From Peptococcaceae bacterium (GTDB lineage Bacteria > Bacillota > Dehalobacteriia > UBA4068 > JAAVYR01), in the NCBI GenBank assembly GCA_022791255.1, contig JAAVYR010000016.1, forward strand, positions 1 through 64,000: a stretch of DNA of 64,000 nt, read 5' to 3'. The notes under the pieces are model-generated. The model saw only the letters and a program-made list of their open reading frames with translations, did no database searches and had not been told where the DNA came from. This document shows positions 1-7,718 of the stretch, piece after piece (position 1 is the first letter of the stretch; each line of letters starts with the position of its first letter). The translations under genes were made by a program, and so were the position numbers.

Positions 1-492
1 GTAGAGCCATTCTGCCATATCTTCATCATAGACGCCGTTTGGCTGGCCGCCTAGTTTAGACTGGAGCAGCTTCATAGCCGTTTGGTATCTATCATTATTA
101 TAAGAGTTTCCAAACCCGAAAACAATACCGCTGGGCGGTTGTACTGGCGTTAATAATTCGACAGCTCTCGACAATGTCAAATTGTATTCATCCTGCCAAA
201 ATTTCGGCAGAGAGATAATTCGCTTCTCTATTAAAAACTCCCAATACAACTCCGGATTTACACTGAAATAATTATTACCCAGTATCTCCTTTCGTTCTTC
301 GATTGCCTGATAATCGTTATCACCATCTGTAATTAAGTTACGGATATAGGTGTTATCGAAATGACGACTTTGCCGAACCCAATCCCATAAGTCATTTTCC
401 ATCCAAGGATAAAAATCCCGTTTCAGTGTTCTCTCGTAATCATAAGGTCTGATAAAATCCAACATTTCCTGTGCTTTGCTAAAAACTAACAT
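1..492 (-). CDS. Hypothetical protein, C-terminus beyond window edge
   Basis: An open reading frame of 164 codons runs leftward off the window. It starts at ATG 490-492, with a strong AAGGAGG ribosome-binding site 8 bases upstream. The visible protein is acidic and rich in aromatic residues, with no signal peptide or membrane segment. Its last visible part (GNSYNNDRYQTAMKLLQ, then a Gly/Asn-rich turn) loosely recalls a peptidoglycan-binding-like helical repeat, but this is weak. I do not recognise the family. Upstream lies the hairpin/mini-ORF locus at 553-712, which may be its leader. The coding call rests on the clean frame and ribosome-binding site. Confidence 0.7.
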   Translation of the reverse strand, partial: MLVFSKAQEMLDFIRPYDYERTLKRDFYPWMENDLWDWVRQSRHFDNTYIRNLITDGDNDYQAIEERKEILGNNYFSVNPELYWEFLIEKRIISLPKFWQDEYNLTLSRAVELLTPVQPPSGIVFGFGNSYNNDRYQTAMKLLQSKLGGQPNGVYDEDMAEWLY

Positions 493-552
493 AATAAAAT
501 GCCTCCTTGTAAATAAAAATTCCTTGTTTTTGTTTTGACTTACTGCATCAAA

Positions 553-583
553 AAAGCGTTTTCTCTCCATAAGAGAAACGCTT
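553..583 (-). terminator. Terminator-like hairpin between mini-ORF and upstream unknown gene
   Basis: On the minus strand, AGCGTTTCTC pairs with GAGAGAAACGCT (one bulge) around a short loop and is followed by a run of six T. It lies after the three-codon ORF at 589-600 and before the gene starting at 492, so it could attenuate transcription into that gene. Confidence 0.5.
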
Positions 584-588
584 TGCCG

Positions 589-600
589 CTATGTTTTCAT
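589..600 (-). other. Three-codon mini-ORF (Met-Lys-Thr-stop) with strong RBS
   Basis: Reading leftward, AGAGGAGG at about 609-616 sits 8 bases before ATG AAA ACA TAG. The ribosome-binding site is as good as that of real genes nearby, but the frame stops after three codons. It is flanked on both sides by terminator-like hairpins. It could be a leader or stalling peptide, or the scar of a decayed small toxin gene. Confidence 0.4.
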
Positions 601-626
601 CTGCCTTACCTCCTCTTAGCCAAAAG

Positions 627-660
627 AAAAAGCACACCGGCTTGAAGCCAGAGTGCTTTT
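627..660 (-). terminator. Two-part hairpin with U-rich tail in leader region
   Basis: AAAAGCAC pairs with GTGCTTTT, enclosing an inner GGCT/AGCC stem. On the minus strand it is followed by TTTTTCTTTT, typical of an intrinsic terminator. An extended -10-like TGGTAAAAT lies just upstream on the minus strand (about 700-712), so a short RNA could be made and terminated here. Confidence 0.5.
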
Positions 661-888
661 CTTTTATCAATTTTTAGTGGTACTTACACTTCCACACATA
701 CTAATTTTACCAGAAATTTGGTACCTCGTTTCACCATCTTTTTAAAAAAATCTAATTAGCTCCCTTTTCCTCGCCTCTTTTACCTGGTTTTCTTTTTGTA
801 TTAAAAATACATTATACAAACATGGGTAATTTTATCGGCTTAAGCTGGCTCTTTCGATAAAAAATATTTAAATGTTCAAAATTTTTTC

Positions 889-917
889 TTGCCAAATGTT
901 TTTCTATCCTCTATAAT
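889..917 (+). promoter_or_regulatory. Sigma-A type promoter of gdhA
   Basis: TTGCCA (889-894) and TATAAT (912-917) are separated by exactly 17 bases. Transcription would start near 924, giving a leader of about 95 bases before gdhA. Confidence 0.75.
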
Positions 918-1017
918 ATTTTCATAAAACAAATTGCCGCGACACTAGCCGCAGCAATCAAGTATCAAGCATCATTGCATTTTATATTTAGGAATACATT
1001 AAGAAAGGGGCAATCAT

Positions 1018-2358
1018 ATGTCATATGTAAATGAGATTATCGAAAAAGTAAAACAAAGAGACCCAAACGAAAAAGAATTTCACCAAACAGTGACGGAAGT
1101 TTTGGGAACCTTGGAAGTATTATTAGCAAAAAGACCCGAATATGAAAAAGCTGGTATCCTGGAACGCATCGTTGAACCAGAACGGGTAATTAGTTTCCGT
1201 GTGCCTTGGGTAGACGATAATGGCAAAGTACAAGTAAACAGAGGTTTCCGCGTACAGTTTAACAGCGCCATTGGGCCATACAAAGGTGGGCTTCGCTTCC
1301 ACCCATCTGTAAACTTAGGGATTATTAAATTCTTAGGTTTTGAACAAACCTTCAAAAATAGCTTAACAGGACTACCTATCGGCGGCGGCAAAGGTGGTTC
1401 CGACTTTAACCCAGAAGGTAAATCTGATAGAGAAGTAATGGCCTTCTGCCAAAGCTTCATGACAGAACTTTACCGTCATATCGGCCCAAATGTAGATGTT
1501 CCTGCAGGGGACATCGGCGTTGGCGGCAGAGAAATCGGCTTCCTCTATGGCCAATACAAACGGATTACCAAACAATATGAAGGAGTTCTCACCGGGAAAG
1601 ATTTAACATACGGCGGCTCTCTCATTCGTCCAGAAGCTACCGGTTATGGTGCTGTTTATTATACCGTAGAAATGTTAGAATATTTCGGCGACAGCATTAA
1701 GGGCAAAACCTTCGCTGTATCTGGCTTTGGTAATGTTGCTTGGGGCACTATTAAAAAAGTCAATGAATTAGGCGGCAAAGTCGTAACCATCTCTGGTCCT
1801 GACGGTTATATCTATGACAAAGATGGTATCAGCACCGACGAAAAGGTAGACTATCTCTTAGAAATGCGCGCCTCCTGCCGCAACAAAGTACAAGACTATG
1901 CAGATAAATTCGGCGTACCTTTCTACCCTGGGGAAAAACCATGGGGCGTGAAAGCCGACATCATGATGCCTTGCGCAACCCAAAATGAAGTAGATATGGC
2001 AGAAGCAAAACAAATGGTAGCCAATGGTATCAAATATTATGTAGAAGTATCCAACATGCCGACGACCAACGAAGCTATCGCTTTCCTCAAAGAAAACGGT
2101 GTAGTAGTTGCTCCTTCTAAGGCTGTTAATGCCGGCGGCGTAGCAGTATCCGGCTTAGAAATGAGCCAAAACTCTATGCGTTACAGCTGGACAGCAGAAG
2201 AAGTAGATGCCAAGTTAAAAGGCATCATGGTAAACATCTTCAAAAGCTCTCTTGACGCCGCTCACGAATATGGCTTAGGCGACGACCTTATTGCAGGTGC
2301 AAATATCGCTGGCTTTGAAAAGGTTGCCAAAGCTATGATGGCCCAAGGTATTGTATAA
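1018..2358 (+). CDS. gdhA: Glutamate dehydrogenase
   Basis: This 446-residue protein matches the usual length of hexameric bacterial glutamate dehydrogenases. It interconverts 2-oxoglutarate plus ammonium and glutamate using NAD(P)H in the cytoplasm. The substrate-binding domain has the GGGKGG active-site motif with Lys125; the nucleotide-binding Rossmann fold carries SGFGNVAWG at about 234-242. The start follows an AAGAAAGGGG ribosome-binding site, with its own promoter upstream and a strong terminator at 2400, so it is monocistronic. It can receive 2-oxoglutarate from the Re-citrate synthase, aconitase and isocitrate dehydrogenase encoded at 49.1-53.6 kb, or run catabolically in amino-acid fermentation. 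Cofactor preference cannot be read from the sequence. Confidence 0.96.
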   Translation: MSYVNEIIEKVKQRDPNEKEFHQTVTEVLGTLEVLLAKRPEYEKAGILERIVEPERVISFRVPWVDDNGKVQVNRGFRVQFNSAIGPYKGGLRFHPSVNLGIIKFLGFEQTFKNSLTGLPIGGGKGGSDFNPEGKSDREVMAFCQSFMTELYRHIGPNVDVPAGDIGVGGREIGFLYGQYKRITKQYEGVLTGKDLTYGGSLIRPEATGYGAVYYTVEMLEYFGDSIKGKTFAVSGFGNVAWGTIKKVNELGGKVVTISGPDGYIYDKDGISTDEKVDYLLEMRASCRNKVQDYADKFGVPFYPGEKPWGVKADIMMPCATQNEVDMAEAKQMVANGIKYYVEVSNMPTTNEAIAFLKENGVVVAPSKAVNAGGVAVSGLEMSQNSMRYSWTAEEVDAKLKGIMVNIFKSSLDAAHEYGLGDDLIAGANIAGFEKVAKAMMAQGIV

Positions 2359-2396
2359 GATAAAAGCCAAACTCTCCAATTATCATATCCTCCAGA

Positions 2397-2430
2397 AAAG
2401 GGTGTTGTTCATAAGAACAACACCCTTTTT
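2397..2430 (+). terminator. Intrinsic terminator of gdhA
   Basis: A perfect 11-base-pair stem (GGGTGTTGTTC / GAACAACACCC) with a four-base loop is followed by five T. Confidence 0.9.
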
Positions 2431-2451
2431 ATTTTATTCATCTGGATTTAA

Positions 2452-2487
2452 AATTAAAATGGCTCGTTCCATATAGAAACGAGCCAT
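2452..2487 (-). terminator. Terminator of sigma/anti-sigma operon
   Basis: AATGGCTCGTT pairs with AACGAGCCATT. Read leftward it is followed by TTTTAATTTT, which suits the minus-strand anti-sigma gene ending at 2537. Confidence 0.8.
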
Positions 2488-2536
2488 TATCTTACCCTGC
2501 CGCGCACGACAAAGTAATCAGATAAACAAATCATTA

Positions 2537-3820
2537 CTAAGGCAACATGGCACTATACACAGCACTGTAGTTAGAGTCTGCAGTTGTTGCAGAAAAAGCA
2601 ATCATTCTGCTATCCCCACCCCAAGAAACGCTAGTAACTTTGCCTTCAAATACCAACATGACAACTTCTTCTGTAGGATATACCACATACAGATTACCGT
2701 CTCTGTCAGTATAAATTGCCTTTGTACCATCAGGAGACCAGCTTAAGATATTCCCACCAGAAGCCTGATGCAATAATTTCGGTTCTGTATCCTGACTAGT
2801 TACCATCTTCCACAAGCCACCATCACGACTCATGCTATTGAGGAGCGTCATATCTCCCAAGGGAGAAATAGCTTCTGTATAGGCACTGTCAGTCAACCAT
2901 TCCGCCTTTGTTACAGTGTTTACGCTTTGGGCTGCGCCTAATTTTGCGCTATCATCTAAGAGGACCGGCTCATCTCCTGCCGATGGATTACTCTGCCATT
3001 TACTCGTCCCATAAGCGGAGCGAATGAAATATTCTACAGTATCACCATTTATTACGACCGGGTTGAGCACATCCCCGTCTTCGGAAGCAGCCAATAACAG
3101 CAAAGAATAGATACCGGATTTTTCCTTACCAGCAGCTACCTTCGGCAGCATTACTTCACCACTGCCGGAAACAGTCTGCTCCTTTATCGGTTCCGAATGA
3201 TTTGACGGAGAAGGCGGTTCGCTAACCCTGGGTCGTGAAGTTTCCACATTTTCTCCTGCAGGGATTACAGGGTCAGCAGGCTCTTTTGGGCTTACAGGGT
3301 CTGGGATATTTCCATTATTTTCCTCAGCAACAGGCTGTGAAATAACATCTGAGGAGGGTAATTTTTCTCCTCCCTGCGGCTGATAATTTGCCACAGACAG
3401 TCCATCCTGTGGAGAAGGAATAGTCCCAGGACCAGCTTGGTCCGGCAGCTGGCCTACGCCTACAGCAGCAACTAGAAAGGCTGCTGCAACTGCCGTGCCC
3501 CAACGAGCAAACCGCTTTCCATCTACATTCTTCTTCTTTAAAGGAACAACTGTTTGCCGTTTCGGTTGCGTAACTTTTTCTTCTTGGGTCTGCCAAGCAT
3601 CTTTTGGAAGGTTAGCCATCACACCAGCAGCAAACCCTTCAGGAGGAGCCGCCAGTGCCGCTTCTTCTCTCAGCAAACCATTGATAGTTTCTACTTCAGC
3701 AAGCAGCTTAGCACAACTTTCACATTGGTGGATATGGGCCAAAAGAATTTGGGCTTCTTCTTCAGCAAGAAGACCATCAGCATAGAGATAGATTTGTTCT
3801 TCCCATTTTACACAGGTCAA
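2537..3820 (-). CDS. Membrane anti-sigma factor with zinc-finger and propeller-like C-terminus
   Basis: The N-terminal 45 residues form a ZAS/zf-HC2 anti-sigma domain: Cys3 and the H29-x3-C33-x2-C36 motif bind zinc and should hold the neighbouring ECF sigma factor. A membrane segment lies near residues 105-125, so the rest is outside the cytoplasm. It begins with a Pro/Ser/Glu-rich linker. The last 80 residues contain TolB-like beta-propeller blades (WSPDGTKAIYTDRDGNLY), probably a sensing surface. The start is TTG: its bases overlap the sigma stop (TTGA), with GGAAAGGGGG upstream, so translation is coupled. The inducing signal is unknown. Confidence 0.85.
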   Translation of the reverse strand: MTCVKWEEQIYLYADGLLAEEEAQILLAHIHQCESCAKLLAEVETINGLLREEAALAAPPEGFAAGVMANLPKDAWQTQEEKVTQPKRQTVVPLKKKNVDGKRFARWGTAVAAAFLVAAVGVGQLPDQAGPGTIPSPQDGLSVANYQPQGGEKLPSSDVISQPVAEENNGNIPDPVSPKEPADPVIPAGENVETSRPRVSEPPSPSNHSEPIKEQTVSGSGEVMLPKVAAGKEKSGIYSLLLLAASEDGDVLNPVVINGDTVEYFIRSAYGTSKWQSNPSAGDEPVLLDDSAKLGAAQSVNTVTKAEWLTDSAYTEAISPLGDMTLLNSMSRDGGLWKMVTSQDTEPKLLHQASGGNILSWSPDGTKAIYTDRDGNLYVVYPTEEVVMLVFEGKVTSVSWGGDSRMIAFSATTADSNYSAVYSAMLP

Positions 3821-4389
3821 TTCTTTTGCCCCCTTTCCAATAAGATTTTGAGCTTCTTTTGCAGCATTTGCCGCCCACGGAATAACCTTGTTTCAATCGT
3901 AGAGACCGGCACTTCCAATTTATCGGCAATTTCTTGGTAGGATAAATCTTCTAAGAAACGATACATCACCGGCAGCCTGTAGTTTTCAGGTAACTCACTG
4001 ATAGCCTCGCGAATGATACTGCCTGTTTCTGCTTGAAGAAAGGTCTCTTCCGGACTATCCATCCGACCCTCTTCACCAAAATCAAAACTAGCAAAATCCT
4101 CAATAGGCACCGTTTCTTTGGGCCTTTTAGTTAAGGTATTAACACAAACATTATGCGCTACCCGATACATCCAAGGAAAAAACTTCCTGTCGTCAGAAAA
4201 TTTATTCAAGACTCGATAGATGTGTAAGAAAGCTTCCTGCGCCAAATCCCCGGCCTCATCATAATCGCCGCATAGACGATAGGCAAGACTGAAGATTTGC
4301 TTTTCGTACCGTTTTACCAGTACTTCAAAGGCAGCCTCCTCACCGGATAAGCATTTTTTTACTAATTCCTCATCTAAAAGATGCTTCAT
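3817..4389 (-). CDS. ECF RNA polymerase sigma factor
   Basis: This 190-residue protein has the two-domain layout of RpoE/SigW-like extracytoplasmic-function sigma factors. Region 2 (about 22-90) binds core and the -10 element (AGDLAQEAFLHIYR); region 4 (about 125-180) is a helix-turn-helix for the -35 element (LSYQEIADKLEVPVSTIETR). There is no extra C-terminal domain. It overlaps the downstream anti-sigma gene by four bases, the normal arrangement for a membrane stress-response pair. No clear ECF-type autoregulatory promoter was recognised upstream. Confidence 0.93.
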   Translation of the reverse strand: MKHLLDEELVKKCLSGEEAAFEVLVKRYEKQIFSLAYRLCGDYDEAGDLAQEAFLHIYRVLNKFSDDRKFFPWMYRVAHNVCVNTLTKRPKETVPIEDFASFDFGEEGRMDSPEETFLQAETGSIIREAISELPENYRLPVMYRFLEDLSYQEIADKLEVPVSTIETRLFRGRQMLQKKLKILLERGQKN

Positions 4390-4703
4390 GTCAATTCATC
4401 CTTATGCTTACATAATAAATACAAAAACTTCCTGGCAAAACTTGCATAAAAAACCAAGATTTCAAAAGAAATTTTTTCTTTCTTGCCTGCTGTTTTCTAT
4501 ATTCTACAAGCGGTTTTATTTTCCTATGAAACGAGATGGATAAGTTTTCCTTTTTCCTGTCGAAAGATTACCTTTTTTCTTATTATGAGAAAAATATCGT
4601 CATCTTATACAGGGATTTTGTCGGAAAGAAAAACTCCACAACAGACTCTTTTTTCGCTAAAATAAAGATAAGATTTTATGAAAAAACAAGAGGTGTATTT
4701 CCC

Positions 4704-5759
4704 ATGGCCCATCATCTTCCCATCATTGAAAAAAATCAGCTGCCCGGCATGGACCGTCTCACGGGCATTTCAGACAGAAATATACTGCATCGGCAGATTT
4801 ATGCACTGCAACAGCAAGGTACACCCTTTGCACTATTACTCATTGATATAGAAAATTTCGCCTTATTTAATCAAGAATTAGGACCGATCCAAGCAGACCA
4901 AATCCTAAAGCGTTTTGCTGCCTTTTTAGGCCAGCAATTACCACCTGGCGGCAAACTAGGCCGTTGGCAAGGAAACTGCTTTGCCATTGTTCTACCAGAA
5001 TATAATCTTAAAGCCTGCGAAACCTTTTGCTGTGAATTTAACAGCCTCCTAAAAACAGCCCCTTGGCAAATGCAGGAACTGCCAATCCGCATTCACACAT
5101 CCATAGCCTGCTGCCCACCGGGAGATGCCGCTACACTAATCGCCCAAGCAGAATACCAGCTAAACCAAGACAAACAACAAAAAAAGCTGCCTGCCTGGAT
5201 ACAAGAAGGCCAGCCCGCACTCCATAACCAATTGCTGCTATCCTTCCTCACCACTAGAGACGGTTATTATCAAAAATTCATTTTAAAAACCATGGAAACT
5301 GCTGCCAAAATGGGTCAAGCCCTAGATATGAGCAACACCATGATACAAAGCCTGGAAACAGCCGCACTTTGGCAAGATACCGGCATGGTAGAAATCCCCG
5401 GCGCCATCCTTCTACACCCTGGTCCTCTGCCAGAAAAATATTGGCAGACGATCCGGCGTCATCCCCTCCACAGCAGCATCATCGCTGAAAAAATGGGATT
5501 AGCAACCCCTATCGTCAAAGCCATCCTACACCACCATGAAAAATGGGATGGCAGCGGCTATCCCCACCACTTGCAAGGTACGGAAATTCCATTGCTAGCC
5601 CGCATCTTGCAAATCGCCGGTAGTTGGAGCGCTATGCAATTCCCCCGCCCCTACCGCAAGCAGTTATCCCACAGTGCGGCCCTAGAGGAAATCTATTTAG
5701 GACGAGGAAAAGCCTTTGATCCGCATCTTGTCAGCATTTTCCGAAAGGCTATCCTTTAG
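4704..5759 (+). CDS. Degenerate GGDEF / HD-GYP signalling protein
   Basis: The chosen ATG follows AGAGGTG and gives 351 residues; the frame is open 56 codons further upstream, but without a ribosome-binding site and in AT-rich DNA. Residues about 15-155 resemble a GGDEF domain (MDRLTGISDRNILHRQI, LLLIDIENFALFNQ), but the signature loop reads GRWQGNCF instead of GG[DE]EF, so cyclase activity is unlikely. Residues about 180-350 resemble HD-GYP. The HHHEKWDGSGYP block is present, but the leading HD motif reads WQDTG where LHDIG is expected, removing a metal ligand. It has no membrane segment. It may be a c-di-GMP effector or a crippled phosphodiesterase. Confidence 0.82.
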   Translation: MAHHLPIIEKNQLPGMDRLTGISDRNILHRQIYALQQQGTPFALLLIDIENFALFNQELGPIQADQILKRFAAFLGQQLPPGGKLGRWQGNCFAIVLPEYNLKACETFCCEFNSLLKTAPWQMQELPIRIHTSIACCPPGDAATLIAQAEYQLNQDKQQKKLPAWIQEGQPALHNQLLLSFLTTRDGYYQKFILKTMETAAKMGQALDMSNTMIQSLETAALWQDTGMVEIPGAILLHPGPLPEKYWQTIRRHPLHSSIIAEKMGLATPIVKAILHHHEKWDGSGYPHHLQGTEIPLLARILQIAGSWSAMQFPRPYRKQLSHSAALEEIYLGRGKAFDPHLVSIFRKAIL

Positions 5760-5813
5760 ATTTTACCAGAAAGTTCCTTATTTTTCCAGTCTCTGCGTAC
5801 ATAAACCTTATTT

Positions 5814-7028
5814 TTATAGATAGCCCGCAAAAATCTTCTCTGCTAAAGACTGATAATAGGAAATGTCAATCTTTGCCCCCAGGCCATTGGCTAAATGTTT
5901 CTTTGCCAACTCTGGTGTATAATCAGATAGCAAATAGATGCGATAGTTACGATAGCCCTTTTCATAATGCTGTACCAGCGGTAGCGCCTTGATATTGCTG
6001 ATAGATAAGCTTTCCGGCTGACCCTCTACGCCACTGATGGTGATTTCAACCATAGCACCTAAGAGAGTATCTGTCTTTTTCTGGCTGGAGATAAAATTTC
6101 CCAAAGAATAAACCACCGGTACCGTCCGTCCATCTGCAGTAGTCACATTTTCAATAGGCTGAATAACATGAGGATGTCCCCCCAAGATAAGATCAGCCCC
6201 CGCATCAGCCGTTTGCTGGGCGATAGAAGTCTGATTACTATTGGGACTTAAGTGATATTCGTCACCCCAGTGATAGTTGACAATAACAAAATCCGCCTGC
6301 GCTTTCGCTCGAGTAATATCACTTTTGATGGCGTCCATATCAATTAAAGCGACTTGCCAAGGCTGCTTCACAGGTATTCCATTGGTACCATAGGTGTAAC
6401 TTAAGAAAGCAAAACGGAAGCCTTCCCGCTCCTCAATAACGATTTTGCTGTTACGCTCTTCTTCGTCCCCAAAAATACCGGTAATCTGCACCGTCGGGTG
6501 ATTGGCCCATACTTCATAAGTTGCAGCAACCCCCTTAGCCCCCGTATCCATAATGTGATTATTGGCAAAATTCACCACATCAAAGCCAGCGTCAATTAAA
6601 GCGTCTACCGCTGATGGTGGCGCATTAAAAGAAGGATAACCAGAAGGTCCCCTGTTTGGATTAGTAGGGGTTTCCTGGTTTACGAAGGCAATGTCAGCAC
6701 CACTAATACGCTCCTTGACAAATTGATAAATTGGCTTGTAATCATAGGTGCCGTCAGCCTGTTTTGCAGCTTTGCTAATAGTATCATGAAGCAAATTATC
6801 CCCAGCAGCTAAAATGGTAATCTCCACTGGCTGCGGGGCAGGTTCTACGATAGGCAGCTCATCTGCAGCCTGGCCCACACCATCACGCAAGGCACCAATG
6901 CCCATAGAGATAAAATACCCGCCAACAAAACAACATAACAAGAGCAGCCCCCTGGCTATTTTTTGTGAAGGAACGAGACTAAATAGTTTATCAAAAAAAT
7001 CTGAAAGGCTCGATTGAAATTGCTGCAT
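5814..7028 (-). CDS. CapA-family poly-gamma-glutamate synthesis-like protein
   Basis: The protein has 404 residues from ATG 7028, preceded by AGAGGG. A membrane anchor lies at about 27-46. A PGA_cap metallophosphatase-like domain follows from about residue 70 to 380, with blocks AAGDNLLHD, FVNQETPTN, VVNFANNHIMDTG, VNYHWGDEYH and LGGHPHVIQ that form the metal-binding face. Family members include CapA/PgsA of poly-gamma-glutamate capsule systems, but no CapB or CapC ligase lies nearby, so the true substrate is unknown. It probably acts outside the cytoplasmic membrane as a stand-alone envelope protein. Confidence 0.87.
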   Translation of the reverse strand: MQQFQSSLSDFFDKLFSLVPSQKIARGLLLLCCFVGGYFISMGIGALRDGVGQAADELPIVEPAPQPVEITILAAGDNLLHDTISKAAKQADGTYDYKPIYQFVKERISGADIAFVNQETPTNPNRGPSGYPSFNAPPSAVDALIDAGFDVVNFANNHIMDTGAKGVAATYEVWANHPTVQITGIFGDEEERNSKIVIEEREGFRFAFLSYTYGTNGIPVKQPWQVALIDMDAIKSDITRAKAQADFVIVNYHWGDEYHLSPNSNQTSIAQQTADAGADLILGGHPHVIQPIENVTTADGRTVPVVYSLGNFISSQKKTDTLLGAMVEITISGVEGQPESLSISNIKALPLVQHYEKGYRNYRIYLLSDYTPELAKKHLANGLGAKIDISYYQSLAEKIFAGYL

Positions 7029-7090
7029 CAAATATCCCTCTTTCCTGCTTTCTTATGATAATGCAAACGAAAGAAAGCCTCATAAACAGA

Positions 7091-7125
7091 AAAAACCGTG
7101 GGTGCTTCACGACGCCACGGTTTTT
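7091..7125 (-). terminator. Terminator of Cys/His-repeat protein gene
   Basis: AAAAACCGTGG pairs with CCACGGTTTTT around a 13-base loop and has T-runs on both sides. It lies just downstream of the minus-strand gene ending at 7141. Confidence 0.75.
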
Positions 7126-7140
7126 ACTACTTTGCTAATC

Positions 7141-7557
7141 TCAGTGATGACCTCTATGCCCATGGTGCCGTCCAGTATTTGCCGGCGCAGGCGTGGCTGT
7201 CTGTACCTGACAACTGCCATCACAGAAGCCAGCCTCGTGATGACTGCCACAATAAGCATGATTATCATGGGTATGATATCCCGTAATATCGCAGTCTTCT
7301 ACCGGACAAAGAGCGCGACAGGTACCATCACAGATGCCATCTGCATGCTGATACCCGCAATAAAGCGTACCTTCGTGACTATGACGGCCAGTTATTTGAC
7401 AATCTTCTACAGTGCAAACAGCACATGCCGTCACATTTGTATCCGCCGGCTCACTTGCAGCTACACGGCCATGACCACCGCAAGCATAAGCTACCGGAAC
7501 TAATAATGCTATTGATAGAACAGCAGCAGCACTTGCCGCAATATATTTTTTTTGCAT
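7141..7557 (-). CDS. Secreted Cys/His-rich repeat protein, possible metal binder
   Basis: The start chosen is the ATG after AGGAGATGATAGAGAT, giving 138 residues; an upstream in-frame ATG lacks a ribosome-binding site. A signal peptide of about 26 residues ends at VAYA, just before CGGHG. The mature protein holds two copies of a Cys/His unit of the form VEDCxITGxHxH-x4-YCG-x2-H-x2-G-x-CDG-x-C, then a His/Gly-rich tail (GRHHGHRGHH). The regular Cys and His spacing suggests metal binding or disulfide knots. No family is recognised. It is monocistronic and sits between a CapA-like gene and an amino-acid transporter, so context does not help. Confidence 0.72.
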   Translation of the reverse strand: MQKKYIAASAAAVLSIALLVPVAYACGGHGRVAASEPADTNVTACAVCTVEDCQITGRHSHEGTLYCGYQHADGICDGTCRALCPVEDCDITGYHTHDNHAYCGSHHEAGFCDGSCQVQTATPAPANTGRHHGHRGHH

Positions 7558-7660
7558 ATCTCTATCATCTCCTATTTTCGCATCGTTTATGAAACACCTA
7601 CTCATATAATATTATCTTATCACAAAAATTTATCAGAAGAAAGCATTTCTCAGAAAAAAT

Positions 7661-7698
7661 AAGAGGACTGCAATGAAAATTGCAGCCCTCTTTTTATT
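7661..7698 (-). terminator. Terminator of liv operon
   Basis: AGAGGACTGCAAT pairs with ATTGCAGCCCTCT (one mismatch). It is T-rich on both sides and lies immediately downstream of livM. Confidence 0.8.
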
Positions 7699-7718
7699 TA
7701 TATAATCCAATATCACCA

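Noticed and set aside
1080-1460. Long antisense frame inside gdhA
   Set aside because: Shadow of a highly conserved gene with no ribosome-binding site.
3495-3940. Plus-strand frames across the sigma/anti-sigma genes
   Set aside because: They mirror two well-supported minus-strand genes and have no own start signals.
7098-7503. Plus-strand frames over the Cys/His-repeat gene
   Set aside because: The minus frame has a signal peptide, RBS and repeated motif; the plus frames are low-complexity shadows.
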